Shown: positions 1 to 5,979 of the stretch, piece by piece
How the letters are laid out: each line of letters opens with the position of its first letter
Numbering within the stretch: the first letter of the stretch is position 1
NCBI GenBank assembly: GCA_946481405.1
Contig: CAMLNY010000036.1
Coordinates: forward strand, 1-7,956
Length of the DNA stretch: 7,956 nucleotides
Direction: 5' to 3'
Source of the DNA: an uncultured Brevundimonas sp.
GTDB lineage: Bacteria; Pseudomonadota; Alphaproteobacteria; Caulobacterales; Caulobacteraceae
Translations under genes and position numbers: made by a program
The notes under the pieces: generated by a model
What the model saw: only the letters and a program-made list of their open reading frames with translations
The model's database searches: none
What the model was told of the DNA's origin: nothing

Positions 1-1411
1 GGGGATCTGCGCTGGCGAGGGCCGAGGCCGCTGGCGGCGTGGACGGGCGTGCGGGACGCGACCCGGCTGGGGTCGGACTGCACCCAGGCGTTGGGGAGGA
101 AGGCCATTCTGGGCGGCGGCGGCGGGCTGGTCGTCGGGTCCGAGGACTGTCTGTTCGTCAATGTGTATGGCCCTGCCGCCGAGCCGGAGCGGGCGCGACC
201 GGTCATGGTCTATCTGCACGGCGGAGCCTTCACGATCGGGTCGGGGGCCAACTACGACCCGTCGCGGCTGGCGGCCGAGCAGGACCGGGTGGTGGTGACG
301 GTCAACTTCCGGCTCGGGGCGCTGGGCTGGTTGGCCCATCCGGGCTTTCTGGATGAGGGCGAGGGCGGGGGCGGCAACTGGGGCCTGATGGACCAGCAGG
401 CAGCGCTTCGCTGGGTGCACCAAAACATTGCGGCCTTCGGCGGCGATCCGGGGGATGTGACCCTCTTCGCGGAAAGCTCGGGGGCGTGGAGCGCCTGTTA
501 CCTGATGGCGTCGCCGGGGTCGGAAGGGCTGTTCCGCCGGGTCATCCTGCAGAGGTCCGTGTCTGGAGCCGCAGTCACTGAACGCGGGCAAGGATCAGGT
601 CCCGGCCGGGCCGCCGTTCGCCGACGATCTGGGCTGTACTCAGCAGGGGCAGGTGGCGTGCCTGAGAGGATTACCGGCTTGGCGGATCGCGCGGGCGCCG
701 TCGCTGAGGTCCGGGATCAACGGGCCGGGGTCGTGGGGACCGGTGCATACCGATGCGACCGTGCCCGTCAGCCCGCCCGAGGCCTTTGCGTCGGGGGCGT
801 TCACACAGGTGCCGGTGATCGTCGGGACCAATACTGACGAAGGCCGGCTGTTCGCCGTCGAGGTCAAGGACATGGACCGCTACCAGAAGGAGACGGTCTG
901 GCTGTACGGGGCGGACGGGGAGCGGGCGCTGGAACGCTATCCCGTCCGCGAGGAGGGGCCGGCGGTGGCGATCGCGCAGAGCTTTACCGACAGCCGGTTC
1001 TCATGCCCGGCCGATGCGCTGAGACGGCTGCTGGCGCGGCATGTGCCGGTCTACGGCTATGAGTTCGCGGACCGCGAGGCGCCGTTCGCCCTGCCGGACT
1101 GGATCACCGGGCTGGACATGGGGGCCTATCACGCGTCGGAGCTGGCCTATGTGTTCGGCACGACCTGGCTGTTCGCCGACACCGTAAAATGGACGCCGGA
1201 GCAGCGAGCTCTGTCGGAACGGATGATGAGGTTGTGGGCCGGGTTCGGGCATGATCCCGCGCTTGACGCAGCGTGGCCGCGCGTCAGCGACGGCGGTGGA
1301 CCGGTCGTGGTGTTCGATCCGGCGGGCGACCGGGTCGATACGACCTTCCACGACCGGCATCAGTGCGGCTTCTGGGGCGGGACGGCTCTGGGGGCGGTCG
1401 AGCCTAGCTGA
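1..1411 (+). pseudogene. Type-B carboxylesterase (para-nitrobenzyl esterase/cholinesterase-like), 5' truncated by window edge and frameshifted
   Basis: The product would be an alpha/beta-hydrolase that cleaves carboxylic esters. The reading frame is open from base 1 with no start codon, so the first few dozen residues lie outside the window. Frame 1 carries the family's hallmarks: the oxyanion-hole motif HGGAF (near 220-234), the NWGL.DQ..AL.WV..NI..FGGDP block, and a nucleophile elbow with Ser at 475-477. After FRRVILQ (ending at 552) homology leaves this frame. It resumes from base 554 in frame 2 (GPCLEPQSLNAGKD...VACLRGLP) and continues to the stop at 1409-1411. The second part holds the expected catalytic Glu in NTDEG (839-841) and His in YHASELAYVFG (1130-1132). 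A net gain of one base or loss of two near 553 explains this; the usual LQSG motif favours a two-base loss. The elbow reads AESSG where the family usually has GESAG, which may fit decay. A sequencing indel is the main alternative to a true pseudogene. The last 8 bases overlap the convergent transpeptidase gene. Confidence 0.86.
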
Positions 1412-2486
1412 ACACCACCTCGACCCCGGGCTTCACGGCGGCGGCCAGCTGTTCGGCGCTCCAGTTGGTCAGGCGGACGCAGCCGTTGGAGGCAGTCTTG
1501 GCGATCTCGGACGGCTCGGGCGTGCCGTGGATACCGTAGGTGTCGCGCGAAAGTTCGATCCAGACCGAGCCGACCGGATTGTTCGGGCCGGCGGGGACGA
1601 CCAGCTTACGGTCGCCCCGGTCGTAGCTGACCCGCTCGGGGTCGTAGGTGTAGTCGGGCTCATTGGCGACGCCGACGACTGTCAGGCGGCCGGACGGGGC
1701 GGGGCGTTGGCTGGAGCCGATGGTCGCCGGGTAGAAGGCCAGCAGGGTTCCGTCCGCGCCATAGGCCCGAAGCGCGCTGTCGCCCTTGTCCACGACGATG
1801 CGGGTGACCGGAGCGGGCAGGGGCGCCGCGGTGACGGCGGGGACGACAATGGTCGCGCCCACCTGCTCGAAGTTGGCGTTGGGGTTCAGGGCCGAGAGCA
1901 GGGCTTCGGAGACGTGGAACTTTTCGGCCAGGGCCTCGAAGGCGCTGGCGTAGTTGAGGGCGGACAGGGCGGCCTGATCTTCGAGCTTGGTCGGCACGGG
2001 CCGGAAGGGGCCGGCCACGTCGGCGGCGGTGATGACGTAGCGGGTCGTGACCGGGGTCGCGCCCTGGGTCAGGCGGGCGAAGGCGGCCTGATCCAGCTCG
2101 CCGTTCGCGGGCAGGCCGTTCGCTTCCTTGAAGGCGGCGATGGCGCGGCGGAAATTGTCGCCGTCCAGACCGTCGACGATCCCCGGCGAGAAGCGGGCGC
2201 GGTCCAGCAGGATCTGGGCGCGGACGATGTCGGCGCGGAGCGGGGTTTCGCCCGGCGAGCCTGCCGGCGTCGCGCCGGGGGCGCTGGTTTGCGGACCGGT
2301 CCCGGGCGTCAGTGCATCCGGCAACGGCGCCCATGCGGCGGCCTCGATGGCGTCTGCGGTGAGCGGACCGGTGGGTGGAGCGGGCGCCGCGGGCGTCGTC
2401 GGCTGCTGCGTTTCGGGGTCGGGGGCTCCGCAGGCGGCGAGGGATACGCTGGCGAGGAGGGCGGCGACGAACGGCGAACGGGGCAT
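1404..2486 (-). CDS. L,D-transpeptidase lipoprotein with peptidoglycan-binding and YkuD domains
   Basis: This 360-residue protein probably forms or modifies L,D cross-links in peptidoglycan, or attaches partners to it, in the periplasm. Residues 1-19 form a lipoprotein signal with lipobox LAAC, so Cys19 would be lipidated. A Pro/Ala/Thr-rich linker of about 60 residues follows. Residues about 84-140 resemble the PG_binding_1 fold ([15 protein letters not shown]...[11 protein letters not shown]). Residues about 170-216 look LysM-like ([20 protein letters not shown]). The YkuD catalytic domain spans about 227-360 and has the diagnostic H-G-T (His320) and S-N-G-C-V-R (nucleophile Cys336, Arg338) motifs, so it looks active. 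ATG at 2486 is preferred because the lipobox sits at the normal distance from it; a Shine-Dalgarno is not clear. A Caulobacter-type promoter lies just upstream. The gene converges on the broken esterase and diverges from the small lipoprotein. The family is certain; the exact substrate is not. Confidence 0.94.
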   Translation of the reverse strand: MPRSPFVAALLASVSLAACGAPDPETQQPTTPAAPAPPTGPLTADAIEAAAWAPLPDALTPGTGPQTSAPGATPAGSPGETPLRADIVRAQILLDRARFSPGIVDGLDGDNFRRAIAAFKEANGLPANGELDQAAFARLTQGATPVTTRYVITAADVAGPFRPVPTKLEDQAALSALNYASAFEALAEKFHVSEALLSALNPNANFEQVGATIVVPAVTAAPLPAPVTRIVVDKGDSALRAYGADGTLLAFYPATIGSSQRPAPSGRLTVVGVANEPDYTYDPERVSYDRGDRKLVVPAGPNNPVGSVWIELSRDTYGIHGTPEPSEIAKTASNGCVRLTNWSAEQLAAAVKPGVEVVFS

Positions 2487-2508
2487 GAAATCAACTCACG
2501 GGGGACAG

Positions 2509-2535
2509 GTTCTAGCCAACCCGCACCTCCGTTTA
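2509..2535 (-). promoter_or_regulatory. Candidate housekeeping promoter of the L,D-transpeptidase gene
   Basis: On the minus strand, GCTAGAAC (2516 to 2509) matches the Caulobacter housekeeping -10 consensus GCTANAWC at every position. TAAACGG (2535 to 2529) lies 12 bases upstream and matches five of seven positions of the -35 consensus TTGACGS. The 12-base spacing is within the 10-14 allowed. Transcription would begin near 2502, giving a short leader before the ATG at 2486. The motif match is seen directly; activity is inferred. Confidence 0.5.
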
Positions 2536-2629
2536 CCGTTCCGCACAACCGGCAGGGGCGGGGGGTTGAATGCAACCTCGAACCGGGGCCTACGTTCGTT
2601 TCGGGACGTTAGGATTTCGGTAACCAATC

Positions 2630-2752
2630 ATGCGACGCGCGCTTCGGATCGGCCTGTTCATCGGCACCCTGATCGGGGTCTCGGCCTGTGCGACCGTCGA
2701 CAACGGCCACAGCGGCGCCTATGGCTCGGTCGAGGCCGGGCGGACGCGCTGA
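2630..2752 (+). CDS. Small hypothetical lipoprotein (40 residues)
   Basis: The ORF begins MRRALRIGLFIG and has a basic N-terminus, a hydrophobic stretch (about residues 7-16) and a lipobox VSAC, with Cys20 as the lipidation site. A short polar tail of 20 residues (ATVDNGHSGAYG...) ends in TGA at 2750-2752. I recognise no family beyond small bacterial lipoproteins. Only a weak AGGA (2611-2614) lies upstream, rather far from the ATG. It diverges from the L,D-transpeptidase gene across 143 bases, so an envelope role is plausible but inferred. After the stop, the -1 frame continues openly to TAA at 2797-2799 with codons strongly biased to G/C at position 3 (DALIPPIKEIVAKPAVFR). A one-base loss near 2740 could therefore have shortened a protein of about 56 residues. 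Confidence 0.5.
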   Translation: MRRALRIGLFIGTLIGVSACATVDNGHSGAYGSVEAGRTR

Positions 2753-2852
2753 TCCCCCCGATCAAGGAAATCGTGGCGAAACCGGCCGTGTTCCGCTAAC
2801 AGCAGAGGGCGGACGCCGACTGTCGCGCCGCGCCGGTTCACCTCCCCACTAG
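2753..2852. other. Spacer between the small lipoprotein ORF and the CNNM/CBS gene
   Basis: About 100 bases. The first 47 keep coding-like composition in one plus-strand frame ending at TAA 2797-2799, possibly the lost C-terminus of the small lipoprotein. The rest holds no clear Shine-Dalgarno for the downstream gene, no T-tract terminator, and only a poor -10-like GCTAACAG at 2795-2802. Confidence 0.4.
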
Positions 2853-4187
2853 ATGTTACTCATCGCCATCGTCGTCGTCGTGCTCCTGGTGGTGCTCAAC
2901 GGCCTGTTCGCCATGACCGAGCTGGCGGTCGTTTCCTCGCGCAAATCCAAGCTGCAGAGCCGGGCCGAGCGGGGGGACCGGGGTGCGCGCGCCGCGTTGA
3001 AGCTGTCGGAAGACCCGACCCACTTCCTGTCGGCCGTGCAGGTGGGCATCACCCTGATCGGCATTCTGGCGGGCGCCTATGGTCAGGCAGCCATCGCCGG
3101 CGAGCTGACCCACATCCTCGAAACCAATTTCCCGGCGACGGCCCAGTGGGCGGAGATCGCTTCGACCGCCGTGGTCGTCGTGGGCATCACCTATATCTCG
3201 CTGATCGTCGGCGAGCTGGTGCCCAAGCGGCTGGCCCTGATCTTTCCGGAAGCCATCGCTTCCAAGACAGCGGCGCCGATCTCGACCCTCGCTATCGTGC
3301 TGCATCCGTTCGTGGCCCTTCTGACGGCCTCGACCTCGGGCATTCTGAAGATCATGGGCGTCAAGGACCGCGACGGTTCCGACGTCACCCAGGAAGAGGT
3401 GGAGACCATGATCGCCGAGGGCACATCGGCCGGTCTGATCGAGCCCGAGGAACAGGTCATGATCGAGGAGATCCTGACGCTGGGCGACCGTCCCATCCGC
3501 GTGGCCATGACGCCGCGCCACGACGTCTACTGGATCGCCCTGGACGACAGCGACAAGCAGCTGCGGGAAGAGATTCGCGAGTGCCCCTATTCGCGCATCG
3601 TCGTAGCGCGCGAGAATGACGTCGACAACCCGCTGGGCGTCGTCCACAAGAAGGACCTGCTGGACAGCCTGCTGACCAACGGCAAGTTCGACATCGAGGC
3701 CCTGGTCCAGACGCCGGCCTTCATCCCGCAGTCGACCTCGGTGCTGAAGGCGCTGGAGATCCTGAAGGCGTCCAAGGTCCACATGGCCTTCCTGGTCGAC
3801 GAGTTCGGCGCCTTCGAGGGCGTGGTGACGGCGACCGACCTCCTGGAAATGATCGCCGGCGACTTCGACGAGGGTCACGACGAGGAAGAGGCCTGGATTC
3901 GCGAACGCGAGGACGGCACCTGGATCGTCGACGGCCAGACCGACCTGGAAGAGCTGTCGGACGTGCTGGGCGAGGATTTCGGTGAGCAGGAAGGCTTCCA
4001 CACCGTGGCCGGTCTGGTGCTGCACCAGTTGTCGCGCGTGCCGGACGAGGGCGAGGTTCTGCAACTGGGCCGGTTTGAGGTCGAGGTCATCGACATGGAT
4101 GATCGACGCATCGACAAGCTGCTGTTCAAACAGGTCGTGAAGCCGGAAGACGAGGCCGAGGCGGTCGCCGCGCATCTGGATAGCTAG
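2853..4187 (+). CDS. CorC/HlyC-family membrane protein (CNNM + CBS pair + transporter-associated domain)
   Basis: This 444-residue integral inner-membrane protein belongs to the UPF0053/CNNM group, whose members are linked to Mg2+ or Co2+ transport or resistance; older annotations say 'hemolysin'. The CNNM (DUF21) domain spans about 1-175, with hydrophobic segments near 1-20, 58-80, 103-125 and 138-160, and the conserved NGLFAMTELAVVSSRKSKL and GELVPKRLAL motifs. The acidic helix VTQEEVETMIAEG..AGLIEPEE (178-200) leads into two CBS domains, about 215-275 (MTPRHDV...GVVHKKDLL) and 283-340 (FVDEFGxFEGVVTxTDLL type). The CorC_HlyC C-terminal domain covers about 350-430. Length and order are typical of the full-length family. 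ATG 2853 directly follows an in-frame TAG, so it is the most upstream start possible. No Shine-Dalgarno precedes it, which suggests leaderless or unusual initiation. Ion specificity cannot be read from the sequence. Confidence 0.95.
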   Translation: MLLIAIVVVVLLVVLNGLFAMTELAVVSSRKSKLQSRAERGDRGARAALKLSEDPTHFLSAVQVGITLIGILAGAYGQAAIAGELTHILETNFPATAQWAEIASTAVVVVGITYISLIVGELVPKRLALIFPEAIASKTAAPISTLAIVLHPFVALLTASTSGILKIMGVKDRDGSDVTQEEVETMIAEGTSAGLIEPEEQVMIEEILTLGDRPIRVAMTPRHDVYWIALDDSDKQLREEIRECPYSRIVVARENDVDNPLGVVHKKDLLDSLLTNGKFDIEALVQTPAFIPQSTSVLKALEILKASKVHMAFLVDEFGAFEGVVTATDLLEMIAGDFDEGHDEEEAWIREREDGTWIVDGQTDLEELSDVLGEDFGEQEGFHTVAGLVLHQLSRVPDEGEVLQLGRFEVEVIDMDDRRIDKLLFKQVVKPEDEAEAVAAHLDS

Positions 4188-4194
4188 TCTGGCC

Positions 4195-4223
4195 TTGAAA
4201 TGGCCCGCCGGCTGAGGCATAGC
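4195..4223 (+). promoter_or_regulatory. Weak candidate promoter for the tRNA-Trp/secE/nusG unit
   Basis: TTGAAA at 4195-4200 is followed after 17 bases by CATAGC (4218-4223). A Caulobacter-type reading would pair TTGAAAT with GCTGAGGC at 4211-4218. Both -10 matches are mediocre. It is listed because the tRNA needs a promoter and nothing better lies between the corC-like stop and the tRNA. Confidence 0.25.
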
Positions 4224-4243
4224 CCCCGGTCTGGCGAACAGAC

Positions 4244-4268
4244 GCGCCGACGGGTTCGCCCGCGGCGC
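4244..4268 (+). terminator. GC hairpin with TTCG tetraloop between the corC-like gene and tRNA-Trp
   Basis: Bases 4244-4249 plus 4251-4254 pair fully with 4259-4268, giving ten base pairs with one bulged A (4250) and a TTCG loop (4255-4258). The following bases (GCTTCTGTATTGTCT) are only moderately T-rich, so it is a weak intrinsic terminator for the corC-like gene at best. It ends 15 bases before the tRNA, so it may instead be part of the pre-tRNA leader. The fold is seen directly; the role is inferred. Confidence 0.45.
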
Positions 4269-4283
4269 GCTTCTGTATTGTCT

Positions 4284-4359
4284 AGGAGTTTAGCTCAGCT
4301 GGTAGAGCACCGGTCTCCAAAACCGGGGGTCGTGGGTTCGAGTCCCCCAACTCCTGCCA
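4284..4359 (+). tRNA. tRNA-Trp (anticodon CCA)
   Basis: A complete 76-base cloverleaf can be drawn. The acceptor stem AGGAGTT pairs perfectly with AACTCCT. The D arm is GCTC/GAGC, and the anticodon stem is CCGGT/ACCGG with loop CTCCAAA and anticodon CCA at 4317-4319. The T loop is TTCGAGT, the discriminator base is G, and the 3' CCA is encoded. The T stem GTGGG/CCCCC has one T-C mismatch at its second pair. Placement just before secE-nusG is conserved in many alphaproteobacteria, so co-transcription with processing is likely. Confidence 0.97.
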
Positions 4360-4365
4360 TTTCCC

Positions 4366-4405
4366 CCTGTTCCCGCAGATTGGTCGTTCCTATCTGCGGG
4401 GCAGG
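4366..4405 (+). promoter_or_regulatory. Stem-loop between tRNA-Trp and secE
   Basis: Bases 4372-4380 (CCCGCAGAT) pair perfectly with 4392-4400 around an 11-base loop. CCTG at 4366-4369 and CAGG at 4402-4405 extend the stem after a small internal loop. No T-tract follows, so it is not a classical terminator. A processing site separating the tRNA from the secE mRNA, or a leader structure protecting or controlling secE, are reasonable inferences. Confidence 0.5.
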
Positions 4406-4437
4406 ATCAAGCGTTTACGAAGAGACACCCAGAGCCC

Positions 4438-4752
4438 ATGGCCAAGTCCAAGTTCCCTGGCGGACGCCGCACCGGCAATCCCGCCGCCGGAGCCAAGCCG
4501 CAGATGGCCGCCGCCGCGGCCGCCTCGACGGTGACGGTCGACGCACCGGCTCCCAAGCCGCGCACCTCGCCGGCGCAGTTCGCCAGCCAGGTCCGGGCCG
4601 AGGCCCGCAAGATCGTGTGGCCGAGCCGCAAGGAGACCTGGATCACCTCGGTGATGGTCTTCATCATGGTGCTGATCGCGTCGGTGTTCTTCTGGGTGGT
4701 GGATACCGGCTTGGGCTTCGCCTCGCGCTTCATCCTCGCCCTCGGCCAATAA
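4438..4752 (+). CDS. secE: Preprotein translocase subunit SecE
   Basis: SecE clamps and stabilises SecY in the SecYEG channel that exports and inserts proteins at the inner membrane. The 104-residue product is the short, single-membrane-span form common outside the gammaproteobacteria. An Ala/Pro-rich cytosolic N-terminus (about 1-45) precedes the amphipathic signature helix, with the family motif VRAEARKIVWPSRKET at 52-67. One membrane segment follows at about 69-90 (ITSVMVFIMVLIASVFFWVV), then a short periplasmic tail. ATG 4438 gives a normal N-terminus, but Shine-Dalgarno matches are poor (GAAGAG at 4419-4424 is distant). It lies between tRNA-Trp and nusG, 17 bases before nusG, the classical arrangement. 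The long Ala run at 24-29 is low-complexity linker. Confidence 0.97.
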   Translation: MAKSKFPGGRRTGNPAAGAKPQMAAAAAASTVTVDAPAPKPRTSPAQFASQVRAEARKIVWPSRKETWITSVMVFIMVLIASVFFWVVDTGLGFASRFILALGQ

Positions 4753-4769
4753 TCAAAGGAGACGCGCCC

Positions 4770-5348
4770 ATGTCGGATGCAGCGCCCGAAACCAAGGCCG
4801 CCAACCCGCGGCACAAGTGGTACATCGTCCACGCCTATTCGAACTTCGAAAAGAAGGTCGCCCAGCACATCCGCGACCAGGCCAAGCAGCGCGATCTGGA
4901 GGAGTTCTTCTCCGAGATTCTGGTGCCGACCGAGGACGTGGTCGAGATCCGCCGGGGCCGCAAGGTCAACTCGGAGCGTAAGTTCTTCCCGGGCTACGTC
5001 CTGGTGAAGATGGAGCTGACCGACGACGCCTATCACCTGGTAAAGGACACGCCCAAGGTCACCGGTTTCCTGGGCGCCGCGGGCGGCACCAAGCCCCTGC
5101 CGGTCTCGGAACGTGAGGTCCAGGCCATCATCGGCGCCGTGGAAGAGGGCGTCGAACGTCCCAAGCCCACGATCCGCTTCGACATCGGCGAGACCGTCAA
5201 GGTCATCGACGGCCCGTTCGCCAGCTTCGACGGTCAGGTGGAGAGCGTCGACGAGGACAACGCCCGCCTGCGGGTCGCGGTGTCGATCTTCGGCCGCCCG
5301 ACCCCGGTCGATCTGGAATACAGCCAGGTGGAGAAGGTCGCGGCCTAA
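4770..5348 (+). CDS. nusG: Transcription termination/antitermination protein NusG
   Basis: NusG binds the RNA polymerase clamp, increases processivity, and connects polymerase to Rho or to ribosomal S10. The 192-residue product has the standard two domains. The NGN domain is at about 16-120, starting KWYIVHAYSNFEKKVAQHI and containing the conserved RKFFPGYVLVKMEL block (70-83). The KOW domain is at about 138-190 (VKVIDGPFASFDGQVESVDE ... VSIFGRPTPVDLEYSQVEKV). ATG 4770 is chosen because AGGAG at 4757-4761 sits 8 bases upstream and because longer in-frame extensions overlap secE and lack homology. It follows secE by 17 bases, so the two are probably co-transcribed. A hairpin terminator follows after 24 bases. 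It looks intact and ordinary. Confidence 0.98.
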   Translation: MSDAAPETKAANPRHKWYIVHAYSNFEKKVAQHIRDQAKQRDLEEFFSEILVPTEDVVEIRRGRKVNSERKFFPGYVLVKMELTDDAYHLVKDTPKVTGFLGAAGGTKPLPVSEREVQAIIGAVEEGVERPKPTIRFDIGETVKVIDGPFASFDGQVESVDEDNARLRVAVSIFGRPTPVDLEYSQVEKVAA

Positions 5349-5372
5349 CGCCGGATCCGATCACAGGTTTTG

Positions 5373-5406
5373 CAGCGGCGGCTCTTCGGGGCCGCTGTTT
5401 GCTTTT
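5373..5406 (+). terminator. Intrinsic terminator after nusG
   Basis: CAGCGGC (5373-5379) pairs with GCCGCTG (5391-5397) around an 11-base loop and is followed by TTTGCTTTT (5398-5406). Its position 24 bases after the nusG stop fits termination or attenuation of the secE-nusG transcript before rplK. Confidence 0.7.
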
Positions 5407-5427
5407 GCGGAGGCGCTCCGCTATACG
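5399..5427 (+). promoter_or_regulatory. Candidate promoter of rplK-rplA, overlapping the nusG terminator tail
   Basis: GCTATACG (5420-5427) matches the first six positions of the Caulobacter -10 consensus GCTANAWC. TTGCTTT (5399-5405), 14 bases upstream, keeps only the TTG of the -35 consensus. Read in the E. coli style, TTGCTT and TATACG are separated by 17 bases. A promoter is expected here because a terminator precedes and strong ribosomal genes follow. Confidence 0.35.
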
Positions 5428-5435
5428 CGCGCCTT

Positions 5436-5463
5436 CGCATCGCCCGGCTCGCCGGGCGATGCG
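5436..5463 (+). repeat. Perfect 13-bp inverted repeat in the nusG-rplK spacer
   Basis: Bases 5436-5448 (CGCATCGCCCGGC) are the exact reverse complement of 5451-5463, separated by two bases. In RNA this gives a stem of about 12 pairs with a four-base loop. It starts about nine bases after the candidate rplK -10 element, so it would lie near the 5' end of the rplK leader. No T-tract follows. It could be a leader stem, a DNA operator or a dispersed palindrome. Confidence 0.75.
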
Positions 5464-5480
5464 GTAAATCCGTGGGAGGC

Positions 5481-5526
5481 AGCCATGCCCGACCACGGCT
5501 CACCGGGCCTGATTGAGTTCAGGTCC
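5481..5526 (+). promoter_or_regulatory. rplK leader hairpins, possible L1 autoregulatory target
   Basis: Two small stem-loops lie just before the rplK ribosome-binding site. The first pairs AGCCATG (5481-5487) with CACGGCT (5494-5500), with one A-C mismatch. The second pairs CCTGA (5508-5512) with TCAGG (5519-5523) and is extended by GG (5506-5507) with CC (5525-5526) across a bulged T. L1 represses L11-L1 operons by binding the leader mRNA in bacteria such as E. coli. That these hairpins are its target here is inferred only from position. Confidence 0.35.
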
Positions 5527-5543
5527 ATTGTAAGGAGAGACCA

Positions 5544-5975
5544 ATGGCCAAGAAGATTCTGGGCTATATCAAACTGCAGGTGCCGGCCGGCAACGCCACG
5601 CCGTCGCCGCCGATCGGCCCGGCCCTGGGTCAGCGCGGCGTCAACATCATGGGCTTCGTCAAGGAGTTCAACGCGCGCACCGAGAAGGAAGTGAAGGGCA
5701 CCCCCCTGCCGACAGTGATCACGGTCTACCAGGACAAGTCGTTCACCTTCGTCACCAAGACCCCGCCCGCGACCCACTACCTGAAACAGGCCGCCGGCAT
5801 CACGTCGGGCGCCAAGCTCACGGGCCGCGAAACTGCCGGCAAGATCAAGCGCAGCCAGCTGCGTGAGATCGCCGAGAAGAAGATGAAGGATCTGAACGCG
5901 AACGACCTGGACGCCGCGACCAAGATCATCGAAGGCTCGGCGCGCGCCATGGGCCTCAACGTCGTGGAGGGCTAA
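5544..5975 (+). CDS. rplK: 50S ribosomal protein L11
   Basis: L11 binds the GTPase-associated region of 23S rRNA at the base of the L7/L12 stalk and is needed for factor-stimulated GTP hydrolysis and the stringent response. The 143-residue product has normal length. Its N-terminal domain (1-70) has the Pro-rich block [20 protein letters not shown] (16-35), associated with thiostrepton and factor interaction. Its C-terminal RNA-binding domain (about 75-143) has the signature region starting [17 protein letters not shown] (103-119) and ending [14 protein letters not shown] at 5532-5537 lies 6 bases before ATG 5544, fixing the start. It is separated from rplA by 4 bases, so the two are translated from one message. 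Confidence 0.98.
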   Translation: MAKKILGYIKLQVPAGNATPSPPIGPALGQRGVNIMGFVKEFNARTEKEVKGTPLPTVITVYQDKSFTFVTKTPPATHYLKQAAGITSGAKLTGRETAGKIKRSQLREIAEKKMKDLNANDLDAATKIIEGSARAMGLNVVEG

Positions 5976-5979
5976 GCAC

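Noticed and set aside
653..873. Separate new gene starting at 653 within the esterase
   Set aside because: The frame is the direct continuation of the esterase from base 554 and begins mid-domain, so it is the second half of a frameshifted gene.
1251..2612. 453-codon open frame on the plus strand opposite the L,D-transpeptidase
   Set aside because: It is a Gly/Arg/Val-rich antisense shadow. The minus-strand frame has a lipobox and an intact YkuD active site.
2856..4220. 454-codon open frame on the minus strand opposite the CNNM/CBS gene
   Set aside because: It is the antisense shadow of a GC-rich gene. The plus-strand product has complete family domains, while this one is low-complexity and rich in Asp, Gln, His and Arg with no recognisable motif.
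4200..4769. N-terminal extension of NusG back to 4200
   Set aside because: The extension reads through the tRNA and secE, lacks homology, and the true start at 4770 has an AGGAG at ideal spacing.
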